A stretch of 64,000 nucleotides of DNA from Hyphomicrobiales bacterium. GTDB taxonomy: Bacteria; Pseudomonadota; Alphaproteobacteria; Rhizobiales; Xanthobacteraceae. Of the stretch, positions 26,454 through 34,887 are shown piece after piece (within the stretch, counting starts at the first letter, position 1; the number at the start of each line of letters is the position of its first letter). The stretch spans positions 84,312 through 148,311 of the forward strand of contig JAFKKG010000026.1 of NCBI GenBank assembly GCA_017305715.1. Reading direction: 5' to 3'. A model generated the notes under the pieces. The model was not told where the DNA came from. It saw only the letters and a program-made list of their open reading frames with translations, and made no database searches. A program made the position numbers and the translations under genes.

Positions 26454-26510
26454 GGTTCCAGATTTAACCCGCAGCATCAGTATCAAGCTTAATACGTGAG
26501 TTTCGTTGCT
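26454..26510 (+). repeat. Dispersed ~55-bp repeat, copy A
   Basis: Shares with copies at 29444, 35809 and 36591 the pattern 'GGTTCCAGAnTTAACCCGCAG', then 'nATCAAGCTTAATnCGnGAnT' and a final 'GTTGC'. This copy follows the TRIC fragment. Confidence 0.65.
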
Positions 26511-26572
26511 AGTAGCTCTTCACGCGGTAACGATTGTGCACTCGGCGTGACCAGCGAACGCTTCGGTGCTTC

Positions 26573-26842
26573 ATGACAAACCGTTCCAAAGACCCGCGGG
26601 GATCGCCGCGCCAGCCAAAACGGACCGTCGGCGCGCCCAACGACCTGGCGGCGAAGTTTCGAGAGTGGCAGCGGTTGAAGAAGCAGGTCCGCGATTTTGA
26701 GCGGGCTGCGGCGCACAACACTAAAACCATAGAGCGTCACGAACGAGAGATCGAAAACATCGGAAATGAACCAGACGATGGTCCAGAAAATTCTGCAACA
26801 TCGGGATACCGAGCGGCGCTCTTTGGGCCGAACGCGGATTAA
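26573..26842 (+). CDS. Small charged helical protein (89 aa)
   Basis: 89 residues from ATG 26573. It starts with a basic Pro/Arg-rich stretch, then a long helix of heptad character (LAAKFREWQRLKKQVRDFER, TKTIERHEREIENIGNE). Soluble, no family recognised. Its last 77 bp overlap the PilZ gene in another frame. The heptad pattern supports a real protein, but the start lacks a clear ribosome binding site. Confidence 0.5.
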   Translation: MTNRSKDPRGSPRQPKRTVGAPNDLAAKFREWQRLKKQVRDFERAAAHNTKTIERHEREIENIGNEPDDGPENSATSGYRAALFGPNAD

Positions 26843-27053
26843 TCGGAATGCGATGCTATTTTACCCCGGGCGATCCGGCGTCCTTTCCTGCTGCGTCCGC
26901 GATGTAACGAACTCCGGCGCAGGCGTACTTTTGGGAACACTCGATCTCATCCCCGTCGAGTTCGATTTGTCGTTCGACAATTTCCGAACGGTTCGGCGAT
27001 GCCGTTTGATTTGGCGGGACGGCGACTTCCTCGGCCTGTCGTTCGAAAGCTGA
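26766..27053 (+). CDS. PilZ-like domain protein
   Basis: 95 residues. After RRSLGRTRINRNAMLFYP, with an R-x(3)-R stretch that could bind cyclic di-GMP, follow the strands CCVRDVTNSGAGVLLGTLDL, EFDLSFDNFRTVRRCRLIWR and GDFLGLSFES, matching the PilZ barrel with the D-x-S/N-x-x-G motif (here DVTNSGAG). It may sense cyclic di-GMP, or be one of the many PilZ proteins that have lost binding. The start ATG 26766 lies inside the preceding gene; a later ATG at 26850 would cut into the Arg motif. Confidence 0.75.
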   Translation: MNQTMVQKILQHRDTERRSLGRTRINRNAMLFYPGRSGVLSCCVRDVTNSGAGVLLGTLDLIPVEFDLSFDNFRTVRRCRLIWRDGDFLGLSFES

Positions 27054-27058
27054 TCACC

Positions 27059-27151
27059 ATGACAAAGCGCGAGCGTGACGACTTAATCTATTCCGTCTTT
27101 GCGAGCGCGACCGTGATCGCCTTCATCACCTTTATGGTTTTTGTTCGCTAA
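27059..27151 (+). CDS. Tiny membrane peptide (30 aa)
   Basis: ATG 27059 to TAA 27149-27151. A charged N-terminus (MTKRERDDLIYS) precedes one hydrophobic helix (VFASATVIAFITFMVFVR). It follows the PilZ gene after 5 bp, so it may be co-translated. Plausible but too short for certainty. Confidence 0.45.
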   Translation: MTKRERDDLIYSVFASATVIAFITFMVFVR

Positions 27152-27163
27152 CGACGTATTTCT

Positions 27164-27565
27164 TCAGGCCGCACGGCGGCGGCGAGCTCGGTGTTCCGCG
27201 ATTCGAATGACATTCGGAGCGACATCCGACAGCGTACCCTGCTCAGGTTGAACAGCTTGGGCACGTACAGCCACGGGCTGCTGCATTTCGGGCTCGACGA
27301 GATCCGGCTCGGTGGCCGGCGCCTCGATCATCTTCAGAAATGCGCGGCCGGCGTCAGTGATGTGCCAACCGGCGGCCTCTCGTAGCACATAACCGCTGGA
27401 GAAAATGTCTAGATCCGGTGCGCGCGCAGCAAGACGCTTCATGCGCTGAGACCAATCCGCCCCGCTGCAGGAAAGCACCGCGACGTAGTGTTTTAGGTCG
27501 ACAAGCGAGGCGTGCCCCTCGGGATGACCGGCTAAGACCTTCAAGACGGTGATCTGAAAACTCAC
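27164..27565 (-). CDS. Winged-helix-like hypothetical protein
   Basis: 133 residues from a GTG at 27565. The first 80 residues (SFQITVLKVLAGHPEGHASL, DLKHYVAVLSCSGADWSQRM, DIFSSGYVLREAAGWHITDAG) have the layout of a winged helix with a final strand-turn 'W-x-I-T-D-A-G-R-x-F-L'. The tail is acidic then very basic (HRARRRRAA). The type is familiar from Bradyrhizobium genomes but uncharacterised. The first codons of a second copy survive at 29024-29065. Confidence 0.75.
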   Translation of the reverse strand: MSFQITVLKVLAGHPEGHASLVDLKHYVAVLSCSGADWSQRMKRLAARAPDLDIFSSGYVLREAAGWHITDAGRAFLKMIEAPATEPDLVEPEMQQPVAVRAQAVQPEQGTLSDVAPNVIRIAEHRARRRRAA

Positions 27566-28271
27566 GACGCGTCCGCCACGTGACTAAAATATGACGACTA
27601 GGCTATCGTCAGGGTGGCGACGATGTCCATCGGCAAAGACGCAAGGTTGAAAAGCTATACCGAGTTTTCCCGAATGCGACAAATCGGCAACAATCGACTA
27701 ATGCCGAGATAGCCGAGCGCGCGCGTTTTTTTCAGACTATGAGGGCCGCCTCAGCGAAGCGGCCAACCTTCTAAAAATCTTCGGTGCACAAAGTAACACA
27801 AGATCACGGAAGCCCCTCCCCTTTGCGGATGACTTTCCGCCAATCAGGTTGAGATTGCATAGTGGAGGCAGAAGAGCCGAAGCGGGCTTAGTCTGTAGTC
27901 GCTTGTTCCTAAAGGAACGGCCCCAGCGCCTTGGGGACGGTGCGCTGAGGCCGAACTTCATGTGTCCGATGTCGCTTTGAGACCCCCCGCCTCCGAACTC
28001 CTGCCGCTGCCGCTGCACGCGCAAGGGATTGCCGAGCCGCTGCGCTTGTGAAGACCGGTCTCAATTCTTCATCAGGTCGACGGTTGCATCATTCTGTAGG
28101 AAACCGTTGGCATCGAGGCACCGGGCAGGCGATCGTGAAGCTCTCCGCACAAGTACTAGTGAGAGAAGCGGCACAGCCAAGTCCTCGATGCGGCGCGCCC
28201 TGGCTAATGGTCCAACAGTGTACACAGCAACCAATCAAGCCCCTGTCGTCTTCTTCAGGCGGAGAGATTTT
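27566..28271. other. Non-coding stretch
   Basis: 706 bp between divergent genes. I see no frame with a start, ribosome binding site and protein-like composition. Confidence 0.4.
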
Positions 28272-28589
28272 ATGCCGGTTGCCATAGCCCTAATCATCGG
28301 TGTGGTCGTGCTTGCCGTGGCGCTGGTCGGGCTCGTTTGGGCTGTGATCGTCTTGCTACCGTTCTACGCCTACGTCGCAATCGTTGTTTATCTGATTTGG
28401 CGGAGCAACCGAAAACATGCCGACCTAGCAGCATCCGTCAAGCGAGAAGCTGATTTGCAACGCCATTTCAATGAACAAGAAATGCGCGCTTGGCGCCGGT
28501 CGCTCGAAGAAGACAAAAGCCGGACTGCGTCGCGACGAGAGAGGATTTTACGGCGGTTCGATGAAGCTCGCGACCCGCCCAAGAAGTGA
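28272..28589 (+). CDS. Small membrane protein with charged tail
   Basis: 105 residues from ATG 28272, with GGAGAGA 6-12 nt upstream. One long or two close hydrophobic helices (residues 3-48: VAIALIIGVVVLAVALVGLV, WAVIVLLPFYAYVAIVVYLI) are followed by a cytoplasmic, highly charged helix (KREADLQRHFNEQEMRAWRR, SRTASRRERILRRFDEA). Function unknown; it may anchor a cytoplasmic partner. Confidence 0.7.
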   Translation: MPVAIALIIGVVVLAVALVGLVWAVIVLLPFYAYVAIVVYLIWRSNRKHADLAASVKREADLQRHFNEQEMRAWRRSLEEDKSRTASRRERILRRFDEARDPPKK

Positions 28590-28734
28590 TCCGAATGCAG
28601 GTAAGCAGGTTCCAGCGTTGACGTTGTTCATGGCCACCGCACATTGCCCTCGTTCCGCCTCGCAAAGGCGGGGCCGAGCGTGCCAAGGCACCAACTGAGG
28701 TCGTCCTGTAGCGGATCAGCCAGGAAAACTCCGT

Positions 28735-28938
28735 CTACCCTACCCTCAGGTTCTCCGCCGACTCTTTGCCGCGGTTTGCAACGACCTCGTAGCTGACCTT
28801 TGCACCTTCAGCGAGGCCGCTGAGCCCGGCTTTCTCGACCGCTGAGATGTGCACGAACACATCCTTGCCGCCGCCGTCCGGCTGGATAAACCCATAGCCC
28901 TTCGTTGCGTTGAACCACTTCACTGTACCTGTCGCCAC
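28735..28938 (-). CDS. Cold-shock protein (CspA family)
   Basis: 67 residues from GTG 28938, preceded by GGAGAGG. It is a single OB-fold with the RNP1 motif GYGFIQ and RNP2 DVFVHIS; the start [15 protein letters not shown] and the end [15 protein letters not shown] are canonical. CspA proteins bind single-stranded nucleic acid and melt RNA structure in cold or stress. It is a diverged paralogue of the chromosomal copy at 60595, so the island brings an extra one. Confidence 0.92.
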   Translation of the reverse strand: MATGTVKWFNATKGYGFIQPDGGGKDVFVHISAVEKAGLSGLAEGAKVSYEVVANRGKESAENLRVG

Positions 28939-29023
28939 GTCCAACCTCTCCGGTTCGAAACAATAGCGCCAACCTAACCGGACGGTCCGGCCGTATGCAA
29001 GAAAAACCACTGGTGGACTGACG

Positions 29024-29065
29024 GTTGGCCGACGAGACCTTCAAAATTGTGATCTGTAAACTCAC
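29024..29065 (-). pseudogene. 5' fragment of a second copy of the 27164 gene
   Basis: GTG at 29065 begins SLQITILKV, nearly the same as SFQITVLKV at the start of the 27164 gene, including the GTG-AGT-TT codons. Similarity ends after about 10 codons. It lies just upstream of the cold-shock gene. Confidence 0.6.
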
Positions 29066-29290
29066 AACGCCACGCGGTTTACCCTGCGCTCAACCGCCGC
29101 GCGACGATTACCAGAGGCGGCCAACCGCGTTAACGGAATGGGAGGGTTTTGCCTGCCAACAAATTGATGAGTTCAGTCTGTCGTCGAACTCCTGTCTTGG
29201 CCATCACGGCCTTGAGCCGCTTGCGTACTGTGTCGCGCGCACTACCCATCCCAGAACGCGGCAACGTTCAAACCGGGTCCGCGGTGGTCG
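29066..29290. other. Non-coding stretch before the PEP-CTERM remnant
   Basis: About 225 bp with no gene. It may include unrecognisable parts of the decayed PEP-CTERM gene whose 3' end survives at 29296. Confidence 0.35.
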
Positions 29291-29295
29291 CAGCC

Positions 29296-29390
29296 GTCCT
29301 GAAGCCATCGACCTGGGCTAGGTTGGCGTTGCTGGCGTGGGCTTCACGGCTTATCTCCGTCGTAACCAGACTCCAGCACTCGGAGCCTGA
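29296..29390 (+). pseudogene. Decayed 3' end of a PEP-CTERM gene (remnant 1)
   Basis: One frame reads LKPSTWA, the degenerate PEP motif; after a frameshift the next frame reads GVAGVGFTAYLRRNQTPALGA and stops. Together they match the end of PEP-CTERM proteins (PEPSTWAM, hydrophobic helix, Arg cluster). A terminator-like hairpin (29413-29443) and repeat copy B follow, the same order as after the intact gene at 35190. Confidence 0.7.
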
Positions 29391-29412
29391 TCAAATCCAA
29401 TTTTGAGAATGC

Positions 29413-29443
29413 AAAGAGACCGCCGTTGCCGGTGGTCTTCTTT
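29413..29443 (+). terminator. Terminator behind PEP-CTERM remnant 1
   Basis: AAAGAGACCGCC pairs with GGTGGTCTTCTTT, a near-perfect stem of about 12 bp with GTTGCC in the loop. It belongs to the decayed gene. Confidence 0.6.
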
Positions 29444-29500
29444 GCGGCTCAAAATTAATCCGAAGTGGTGATATTCAGCTTAATAGGCGAGTCTTGTTGC
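29444..29500 (+). repeat. Dispersed ~55-bp repeat, copy B
   Basis: Most diverged copy: GCGGCTCAAAATTAATCCG, then ATTCAGCTTAATAGGCGAGT and GTTGC. It follows the remnant-1 terminator directly, as copy C follows the terminator of the intact PEP-CTERM gene. Confidence 0.6.
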
Positions 29501-29778
29501 GTGTTGCTCGCGCGCCGGTACTGTTCAACAGATGGGCAAAAGGTAACGTCGACTCCCGAACGATCCGCCGCCGTCATTCGCGGAACTATGTCCCATGTAC
29601 GAAGAGCTTCTCACAATGCGAGGCGAGGTCGGGACAGAGTAAGCCAGAGAACCCGCCGCCTCCTCATAAATCGCGACCGCTCGCATTAGCCGAGTGATGT
29701 CCGTTTCGCCCCGACGCGCGGCGGAAAAGCGAGCGTACTGGGAGGTCTGAGTCGGGCCACAACCCAACTTACTGACGT
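29501..29778. other. Non-coding stretch
   Basis: 278 bp after repeat copy B. No gene or structure that I can support. Confidence 0.35.
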
Positions 29779-30291
29779 TCATTTCGCCCGCTTGAACACC
29801 AGCTCCAATGTGATACCGGCCGGCGTCCTTGGATTTGTAAACTTCAATTCATCGTCGGTGATGGATGTCACGATCCGGCGCTGATTTGCTGCTCCAACCA
29901 AGTTGGGGAATGAACTTGTCTCGATACTGACGTGGATGGTCTTTGTACTCTCGTCAACGGTGTACGTTCCGGTATAAGCAACAACACCTGACGCGATAAC
30001 CATTGCCTCCTCAGGGGAAGGACGCGCAGAGTCGCCTGACGCATATTTGGGCGCATCAGAGCGCACGGTGATGAAATGGAAGCGGCCTTCGGCAGTATAG
30101 GTGGCGGCCCCTTGTAACTTCGGGCGCTCAACAGCACTACCATCCTCTCGCGTGGCCTTGCTGGACTCGTAAATCCAGGTGCCAATCAATCTCTCTTTGA
30201 GAGATTTTGCTTGAGAAAAGCTCCTGTTCGGAAAGGCGACAACCAAAATCATCGCGGTCGCGGAAAGCCCGAGTGCATAGCGCCTGTTCAT
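29779..30291 (-). CDS. Exported lipocalin-like protein
   Basis: 170 residues with an N-terminal signal (MNRRYALGLSATAMILVVAF...SFSQA). The mature part fits the lipocalin-like family of short beta-barrels: LKERLIGTWIYESSKATRED, TYTAEGRFHFITVRSD, VVAYTGTYTVDESTKTIHVS, RRIVTSITDDELKFTNP, TLELVFKRAK. Such proteins are periplasmic and bind unknown small hydrophobic ligands. It is a single gene with no operon partner. Confidence 0.8.
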   Translation of the reverse strand: MNRRYALGLSATAMILVVAFPNRSFSQAKSLKERLIGTWIYESSKATREDGSAVERPKLQGAATYTAEGRFHFITVRSDAPKYASGDSARPSPEEAMVIASGVVAYTGTYTVDESTKTIHVSIETSSFPNLVGAANQRRIVTSITDDELKFTNPRTPAGITLELVFKRAK

Positions 30292-30609
30292 GGGGAGACC
30301 CCTGTCTTTGCCAATAGGGCAAGCCTACTGGGGGATCCAATGATCAGCAACGGCTAGTGGACCTCCGCGTCGGGTCAAAGCCGGTGATACTCTGATCGAG
30401 CATACGATTTCCGCTTAGGCTCTCGAAGCTGATATCTGGACCTTTATGAGTACACGCCCCCAGTATAACGTGCGCACATTTGCGCAGCATGCGAAGTAAA
30501 ACTTGCCTTCCGCGACCCCTACAGCAAAAAGCCGCCCAGAGGGCGGTTGCTAGGGTCACCTTGGTCTTCTGCCCCCGGAAGCGAAATGACGCCAACATGA
30601 GTTTTGGCG
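30292..30609. other. Non-coding stretch
   Basis: 318 bp between two minus-strand genes. It contains an inverted repeat around 30525-30545 (AAGCCGCCC/GGGCGGTT), possibly the terminator of the gene at 30610. Confidence 0.4.
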
Positions 30610-30819
30610 TTATCGACGCGCGACCAGCACGCCAATCAGAAATGCAATCGCCAGGGATTGAATGGGCGCCTCGCGCGTCAGAGCGCTGAGGCGGGTGGCC
30701 CAGGTCGGCCTCGGCGCAACTTCGTCTGCGAGATCCTGCGACATGCTGCGGATTGCATGTGTCGCGTGCTCGATCCGGCGCTCGGCGCTTGCGGTCACGG
30801 AAGGGTCGACGTCTGTCAT
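30610..30819 (-). CDS. Small membrane-anchored protein, DUF883/ElaB-like
   Basis: 69 residues. A charged helical part (SAERRIEHATHAIRSMSQDL) is followed by a C-terminal hydrophobic helix ending in RR (APIQSLAIAFLIGVLVARR), the layout of ElaB/YgaM/DUF883 proteins, which tether to the inner membrane and, in enterobacteria, to ribosomes. The match is by layout rather than strict sequence. Confidence 0.65.
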   Translation of the reverse strand: MTDVDPSVTASAERRIEHATHAIRSMSQDLADEVAPRPTWATRLSALTREAPIQSLAIAFLIGVLVARR

Positions 30820-30972
30820 GTCGCCTCAACTCGTTGTTGCCCGCGCAAATTCCCTCCGCTGTAAACGCGTCTCATTCCCTGGTTTTATCCACACCCACGA
30901 CGGCCAGTGGCGTCCGGGCCGTCTCGTCCCCCATACCTTGACAATTTGCGGCCAGCGCCAAACCGCGCTTTC

Positions 30973-31398
30973 ATGAGGGTGATGGGCACCAAATCGCGAG
31001 AGACCATCTATGGCGCGTCAGTCCGGGCGGCGGCGGAGGAAGCCGTCCGCGTGCGGAAGGTTGCGGATGAGACCTCCTGCCAAGCCTGGAACAAGCGCAT
31101 GCTGGCCTTTCAGGGCCCCGCGCAGCCATCCCCAGCGCTGGGTGACGCCCTTAACGCCGGCTACCTCTACCTCGAAGTCAAATGCCTTGGCTGCAACACG
31201 CATCAGACGGTCGCGCTGAACGTCGTGCGACGACCGAAATGGACGCCGGTCCATGAACTCGAGCGGTACATGCGCTGCCGGGATTGCTCCGAAGTCCGCC
31301 GCTATCCGTACAAGCGCAGCCATCTGGTCGCGCTGCGACGCAACAAGATTTCCGCCAGCGATCCGCCGTCGGCGTGGTGGCCAGGCGAACGGGATTAG
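30973..31398 (+). CDS. Hypothetical zinc-ribbon-like protein
   Basis: 141 residues from ATG 30973 (ATG 30982 is an alternative). Two C-x2-C pairs, [11 protein letters not shown] and [11 protein letters not shown], about 30 residues apart form a probable zinc ribbon. It has conserved-looking flanks ([14 protein letters not shown]..., [17 protein letters not shown]) that I associate with Bradyrhizobium accessory proteins. It lies 5 bp upstream of the SRAP gene, so the two may share a message and a DNA-related role. Confidence 0.7.
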   Translation: MRVMGTKSRETIYGASVRAAAEEAVRVRKVADETSCQAWNKRMLAFQGPAQPSPALGDALNAGYLYLEVKCLGCNTHQTVALNVVRRPKWTPVHELERYMRCRDCSEVRRYPYKRSHLVALRRNKISASDPPSAWWPGERD

Positions 31399-31403
31399 GA
31401 ACG

Positions 31404-32069
31404 ATGTGCAACCTCTATTCGATTACGACCAACCAGGAAGCGATCATCAGACTCTTCCGCGTCATCAACCGTTATGTGGGCAATCTACCGCCGATGCCTG
31501 GCGTGTTTCCCGACTATCCTGCGCCCGTCGTGCGCAATACCGGTCCCGATCGCGAAATGGTCATGATGCGCTGGGGCATGCCGCCGCCGCCGCGCACCGG
31601 CGGACCGCCGGTCACGAACATCCGGAACACGTCGTCACCGCACTGGCGCGGCTGGCTGAAGCCCGAGAACCGCTGTCTCATCCCGTTCAATAGTTTCGCT
31701 GAATATGCGCCGGAACCGAACCCCGAGACCAAGAAAAAAGACGTCGTCTGGTTCGCTTTGCACGATGATCGACCGCTGACGGCTTTCGCCGCGATCTGGA
31801 CTGAGTTCACGGGCGACCGCGGCACCAAGTCCAAGCCGGTCCCCGGCCCTCACCCCGTGTATGGTCTCCTGACGACGGCGCCGAACGCGGTCGTCGAGCC
31901 CATCCACCCGAAAGCGATGCCTGTGATCCTGACGACTGAGGAGGAACGCGACGTCTGGATGCGCGCGCCATGGGATCAGGCAAAGGCGCTACAACGACCA
32001 TTAGCCGACACTGCGCTAAAAATAGTCGCGCGAGGGGCCGATAAGGAAGACAAGCCCTCAGCCGCTTAA
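31404..32069 (+). CDS. SRAP protein (YedK/HMCES-type abasic-site protein)
   Basis: 221 residues from ATG 31404. The second residue is Cys ([11 protein letters not shown]), which after Met removal forms the thiazolidine link to abasic sites in single-stranded DNA. Further family residues: Asn in VTNIRNTSS, the [12 protein letters not shown] segment with active Glu, FAAIWTEF, and the terminal histidine motif [11 protein letters not shown]. These proteins shield abasic lesions at replication forks. As with many bacterial copies it sits in an accessory region, here possibly with its zinc-ribbon neighbour. Confidence 0.93.
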   Translation: MCNLYSITTNQEAIIRLFRVINRYVGNLPPMPGVFPDYPAPVVRNTGPDREMVMMRWGMPPPPRTGGPPVTNIRNTSSPHWRGWLKPENRCLIPFNSFAEYAPEPNPETKKKDVVWFALHDDRPLTAFAAIWTEFTGDRGTKSKPVPGPHPVYGLLTTAPNAVVEPIHPKAMPVILTTEEERDVWMRAPWDQAKALQRPLADTALKIVARGADKEDKPSAA

Positions 32070-32137
32070 CAAACGCCCCTTTTCCTACCCCAGCGCGTGT
32101 GCCATTCTTGCGAGCAAAAGAGATCGGGAAGCAACCA

Positions 32138-32485
32138 ATGAATGTGCACGGATTGTGTGTTCTTCTTACGCTGCCGCTGGTCGGCTGCTTGGGCCTTGAA
32201 TCAGAAGCACAGATTGCCGCGAGGAAAGCCGAACTTGCGGCGAAAGACGACGAGGTTTGTAAGAGCTACGGTGCGAAACCTGGGTCAGACATTTACGTCC
32301 AATGCCGGATGGCGCAGGCAAAGCGGCGTGACGACGCCGACAATGCGGCGGCATCAGCACCAGTGATAGTCAACAACAACACCTCCTCTGAACCAAGCTA
32401 TCCCAAACTTCAGCCAATTCAGCAGCCGGTTCGATGCCAATCGATGGGTGTTGGGCTGGGACAGGTGCAGACCGTCTGCCGTTAG
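32138..32485 (+). CDS. Small lipoprotein
   Basis: 115 residues from ATG 32138. The signal MNVHGLCVLLTLPLVGC gives lipidated Cys17. The mature part has a short helix (AQIAARKAELAAKDDEVCKS), then YGAKPGSDIYVQCRMAQAKR with two Cys, a Pro-rich linker and a Cys-containing end (PVRCQSMGVGLGQVQTVCR). This layout is common among Bradyrhizobium lipoproteins with unknown role. Confidence 0.8.
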   Translation: MNVHGLCVLLTLPLVGCLGLESEAQIAARKAELAAKDDEVCKSYGAKPGSDIYVQCRMAQAKRRDDADNAAASAPVIVNNNTSSEPSYPKLQPIQQPVRCQSMGVGLGQVQTVCR

Positions 32486-32650
32486 GCTCCGGTTCTTCTG
32501 GAAATTAGAGCTTGCCCCGTCGGGCAAATCACCGGCAGATTATTTCAATGCCGCTTCTCTGAGTTCGCCACGCGCGACCCTGGCGGCGCTTTCACCCAGT
32601 CTATCAATCTGTATCGCGGCCCTGCAATAGCTTGTGCCGGAGGAGAAGCC

Positions 32651-32851
32651 ATGTCTGATCAATCCGAATTGGGTATCGTGCTCGCCAATGCCCCGCGACT
32701 GGAGCGCGCATTTGGTCGCAAACTGGCGGCGGTCATCACTTTGATCAGTCTGTATTTCGCGAGGCGCCCGTCTGGCATCGCCGGCTTGATTACGTCGCTA
32801 CTTTTCATTGTGGCCCTGGCCGTCCAGGCTTGGCTAAAGCTTCGTGTCTAA
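32651..32851 (+). CDS. Small membrane protein (66 aa)
   Basis: 66 residues; GGAGGAGAAGCC precedes the ATG. One C-terminal hydrophobic helix (SGIAGLITSLLFIVALAVQAWL) and a possible amphipathic first half. Function unknown. It ends just before, or overlapping, the large recombinase reading frame. Confidence 0.6.
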   Translation: MSDQSELGIVLANAPRLERAFGRKLAAVITLISLYFARRPSGIAGLITSLLFIVALAVQAWLKLRV

Positions 32852-32909
32852 AACGTTGTTCTCGCGTCGGCACTTTGGTAAAACATCCTTGCCAACTGGA
32901 CGTCGGCCC

Positions 32910-34508
32910 ATGGCCAATTCGCTTGTCGTGCGCAAGGGAACGGATCTGGCGAAGCGCATCAAGGCGCTTCGGGCAGCGCAATATGTGCGAATGTCCACCG
33001 ATTTTCAGCGGTACTCAATTGAGAACCAGGCCGCTGCGATTGCGACCTACGCGCAGCAAAAGCACTTCACGATCGTCCGGACGTATATGGACGAGGGCCG
33101 AAGCGGCCTTCGGATCAAGGGGCGCGCCGGCCTGACCAAACTGATCGACGATGTCCAGTCGGGCCGCACCGACTTCGACCACATCCTGGTCTACGACATC
33201 AGCCGCTGGGGGCGCTTCCAGGATGTAGACGAAAGCGCCCACTACGAGTTCATCTGCAAACAGAACGGTATCCGCGTCGCATATTGCGCCGAGCAGTTCG
33301 ACAATGACGGCAGTCTGCTATCGAGCATCATCAAGAACATCAAGCGCGTGATGGCCGCTGAATACAGCCGGGAGCTTTCTGTCAAGGTTCACACCGGCCA
33401 ATGCCGGATCGCTGGGCTCGGCTACCGCGTCGGCGGCCCGTTGAATTTCGGCCTCCGCCGCGAACTGATCGGCGAAGACCAGAACTCTAAGGGGCAGCTT
33501 TCCAGGGGGCAACGTAAGGCGCTGCAGACGGACCGCGTGCGTCTGCAGCCCGGTTCCGAAAAAGAAGCCGACACCGTCAGGCGCATCTTTCATAAGTACG
33601 TGGTCGACCGGCAATCGGCCGCCGCAATCGCGCGCCAGCTCAACCGACAGAAAATCCCTAATCACCACGGCCGCCGCTGGACCGACGGAATGATCTACAC
33701 GGTCCTGCGGAACGAGAACTACATCGGCAACATTGTCCATAACCGAACGTCCAGGCGGCTCGGACAAAAGCAAATTCACAACCCGGATCACCTCTGGGTC
33801 CGGCGCGAAGGCGCCATAGCCCCAATCGTCGATCGGCAACTGTTTGGGCGCGCCCGGAAAATCATGGCGGATCAATATATCTCGATCGCTGACGAGCAGA
33901 TGCTGGTACGGCTTCGCGTCACACTTTCAAAAAGGGGCAAGCTGAACTCCACCATCATCAACACCACGCCCGGACTGCCGTGCGTGTCCAGCTATTGCAA
34001 GCATTTTGGCTCGCTTAGAAAAGCGTTTGATCTAATCGGCTACACCTCGCCGCGCGACTGCGACTGGATTGATACGCGCCAGCACTGGTTCGACGTCTTA
34101 GAGGAACACGCAACACGAATCGCCGACGCGATAGAAGTAGGCCCGCCGCAAAATGATGGCACCAACAGCGTAAGCCTGCCCCTTGATCGGAAAATGACCC
34201 TGACGCTTATGGTTGTGCGGCAATCGCGAAGGGGACCGCATCATACTGAGCAATGGAGGATATATCGAACGCGGCCAATACAACCCGGATTGCTGGCTGT
34301 CATTCGCCTGGACCGAGCCAACAAGACGATCAAGGACTATGTTCTTATGCCGGCGGCACAGATCAGCGGCTCTTGCCGTTGGCTTTCCGACGGTTCCCTC
34401 AATCGCCTCGATGCCGTGCTCCTCCGCAGCGCCGATGAGCTTGCCAACGAAATCAAGGCCAGCTGCCGAAAACAGCCCCGGAGACGATACCCGGTGTTTG
34501 CGAATTGA
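32910..34508 (+). CDS. Large serine recombinase
   Basis: 532 residues from ATG 32910 (a start at 32844 is possible). The resolvase domain has the catalytic Ser in AAQYVRMSTDFQRYSIENQ and continues with TYMDEGRSGLRIKGRAGL, VYDISRWGRFQD and AAEYSRELSVKV. The recombinase domain follows (GSEKEADTVRRIFHKYVVDR, IPNHHGRRWTDGMIYTVLRNENYIGN). The C-terminal 200 residues do not look like the usual zinc-ribbon and coiled-coil and differ from phage integrases. No frameshift is seen. This subfamily is widespread in Bradyrhizobium accessory DNA; its target site is unknown. Confidence 0.92.
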   Translation: MANSLVVRKGTDLAKRIKALRAAQYVRMSTDFQRYSIENQAAAIATYAQQKHFTIVRTYMDEGRSGLRIKGRAGLTKLIDDVQSGRTDFDHILVYDISRWGRFQDVDESAHYEFICKQNGIRVAYCAEQFDNDGSLLSSIIKNIKRVMAAEYSRELSVKVHTGQCRIAGLGYRVGGPLNFGLRRELIGEDQNSKGQLSRGQRKALQTDRVRLQPGSEKEADTVRRIFHKYVVDRQSAAAIARQLNRQKIPNHHGRRWTDGMIYTVLRNENYIGNIVHNRTSRRLGQKQIHNPDHLWVRREGAIAPIVDRQLFGRARKIMADQYISIADEQMLVRLRVTLSKRGKLNSTIINTTPGLPCVSSYCKHFGSLRKAFDLIGYTSPRDCDWIDTRQHWFDVLEEHATRIADAIEVGPPQNDGTNSVSLPLDRKMTLTLMVVRQSRRGPHHTEQWRIYRTRPIQPGLLAVIRLDRANKTIKDYVLMPAAQISGSCRWLSDGSLNRLDAVLLRSADELANEIKASCRKQPRRRYPVFAN

Positions 34509-34541
34509 TGGTAAGCTGGCCCGGTATCGGAGACGCCAACG

Positions 34542-34742
34542 ATGTCAGACCGCGCGGTTGAACTTCTCATCACCAACGCCATTCATACCGCCTTCATCAA
34601 GTATCCCGAAGGCGACGGCGGTCCGAACCTCGACTATGAGTGGATTGCACCGGACCAAAGTAAGCACATCGCCAAGGCCATTCTTCAGGACTTGGCCGCC
34701 AATGGGTATCAAATTGTGAAAAAAAGTGCCGGTGGTAGCTGA
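34542..34742 (+). CDS. Hypothetical protein (66 aa)
   Basis: 66 residues, ATG 34542, directly after the large recombinase. Soluble, helical (HIAKAILQDLAANGYQIVKK). Protein-like composition; no family recognised. Confidence 0.6.
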   Translation: MSDRAVELLITNAIHTAFIKYPEGDGGPNLDYEWIAPDQSKHIAKAILQDLAANGYQIVKKSAGGS

Positions 34743-34887
34743 CGAGCCTCTAATTTAGAGTGGCCTATTTCTGATTGCCTGATCTGCCATACGATGGTAC
34801 CCATTATTGCCCGCGCATTTCGGGTACATCGACGTATTTTTCCGGTCACATCCACGTCGCTCGGCGACACATCAGGGAGAGAGGCCA

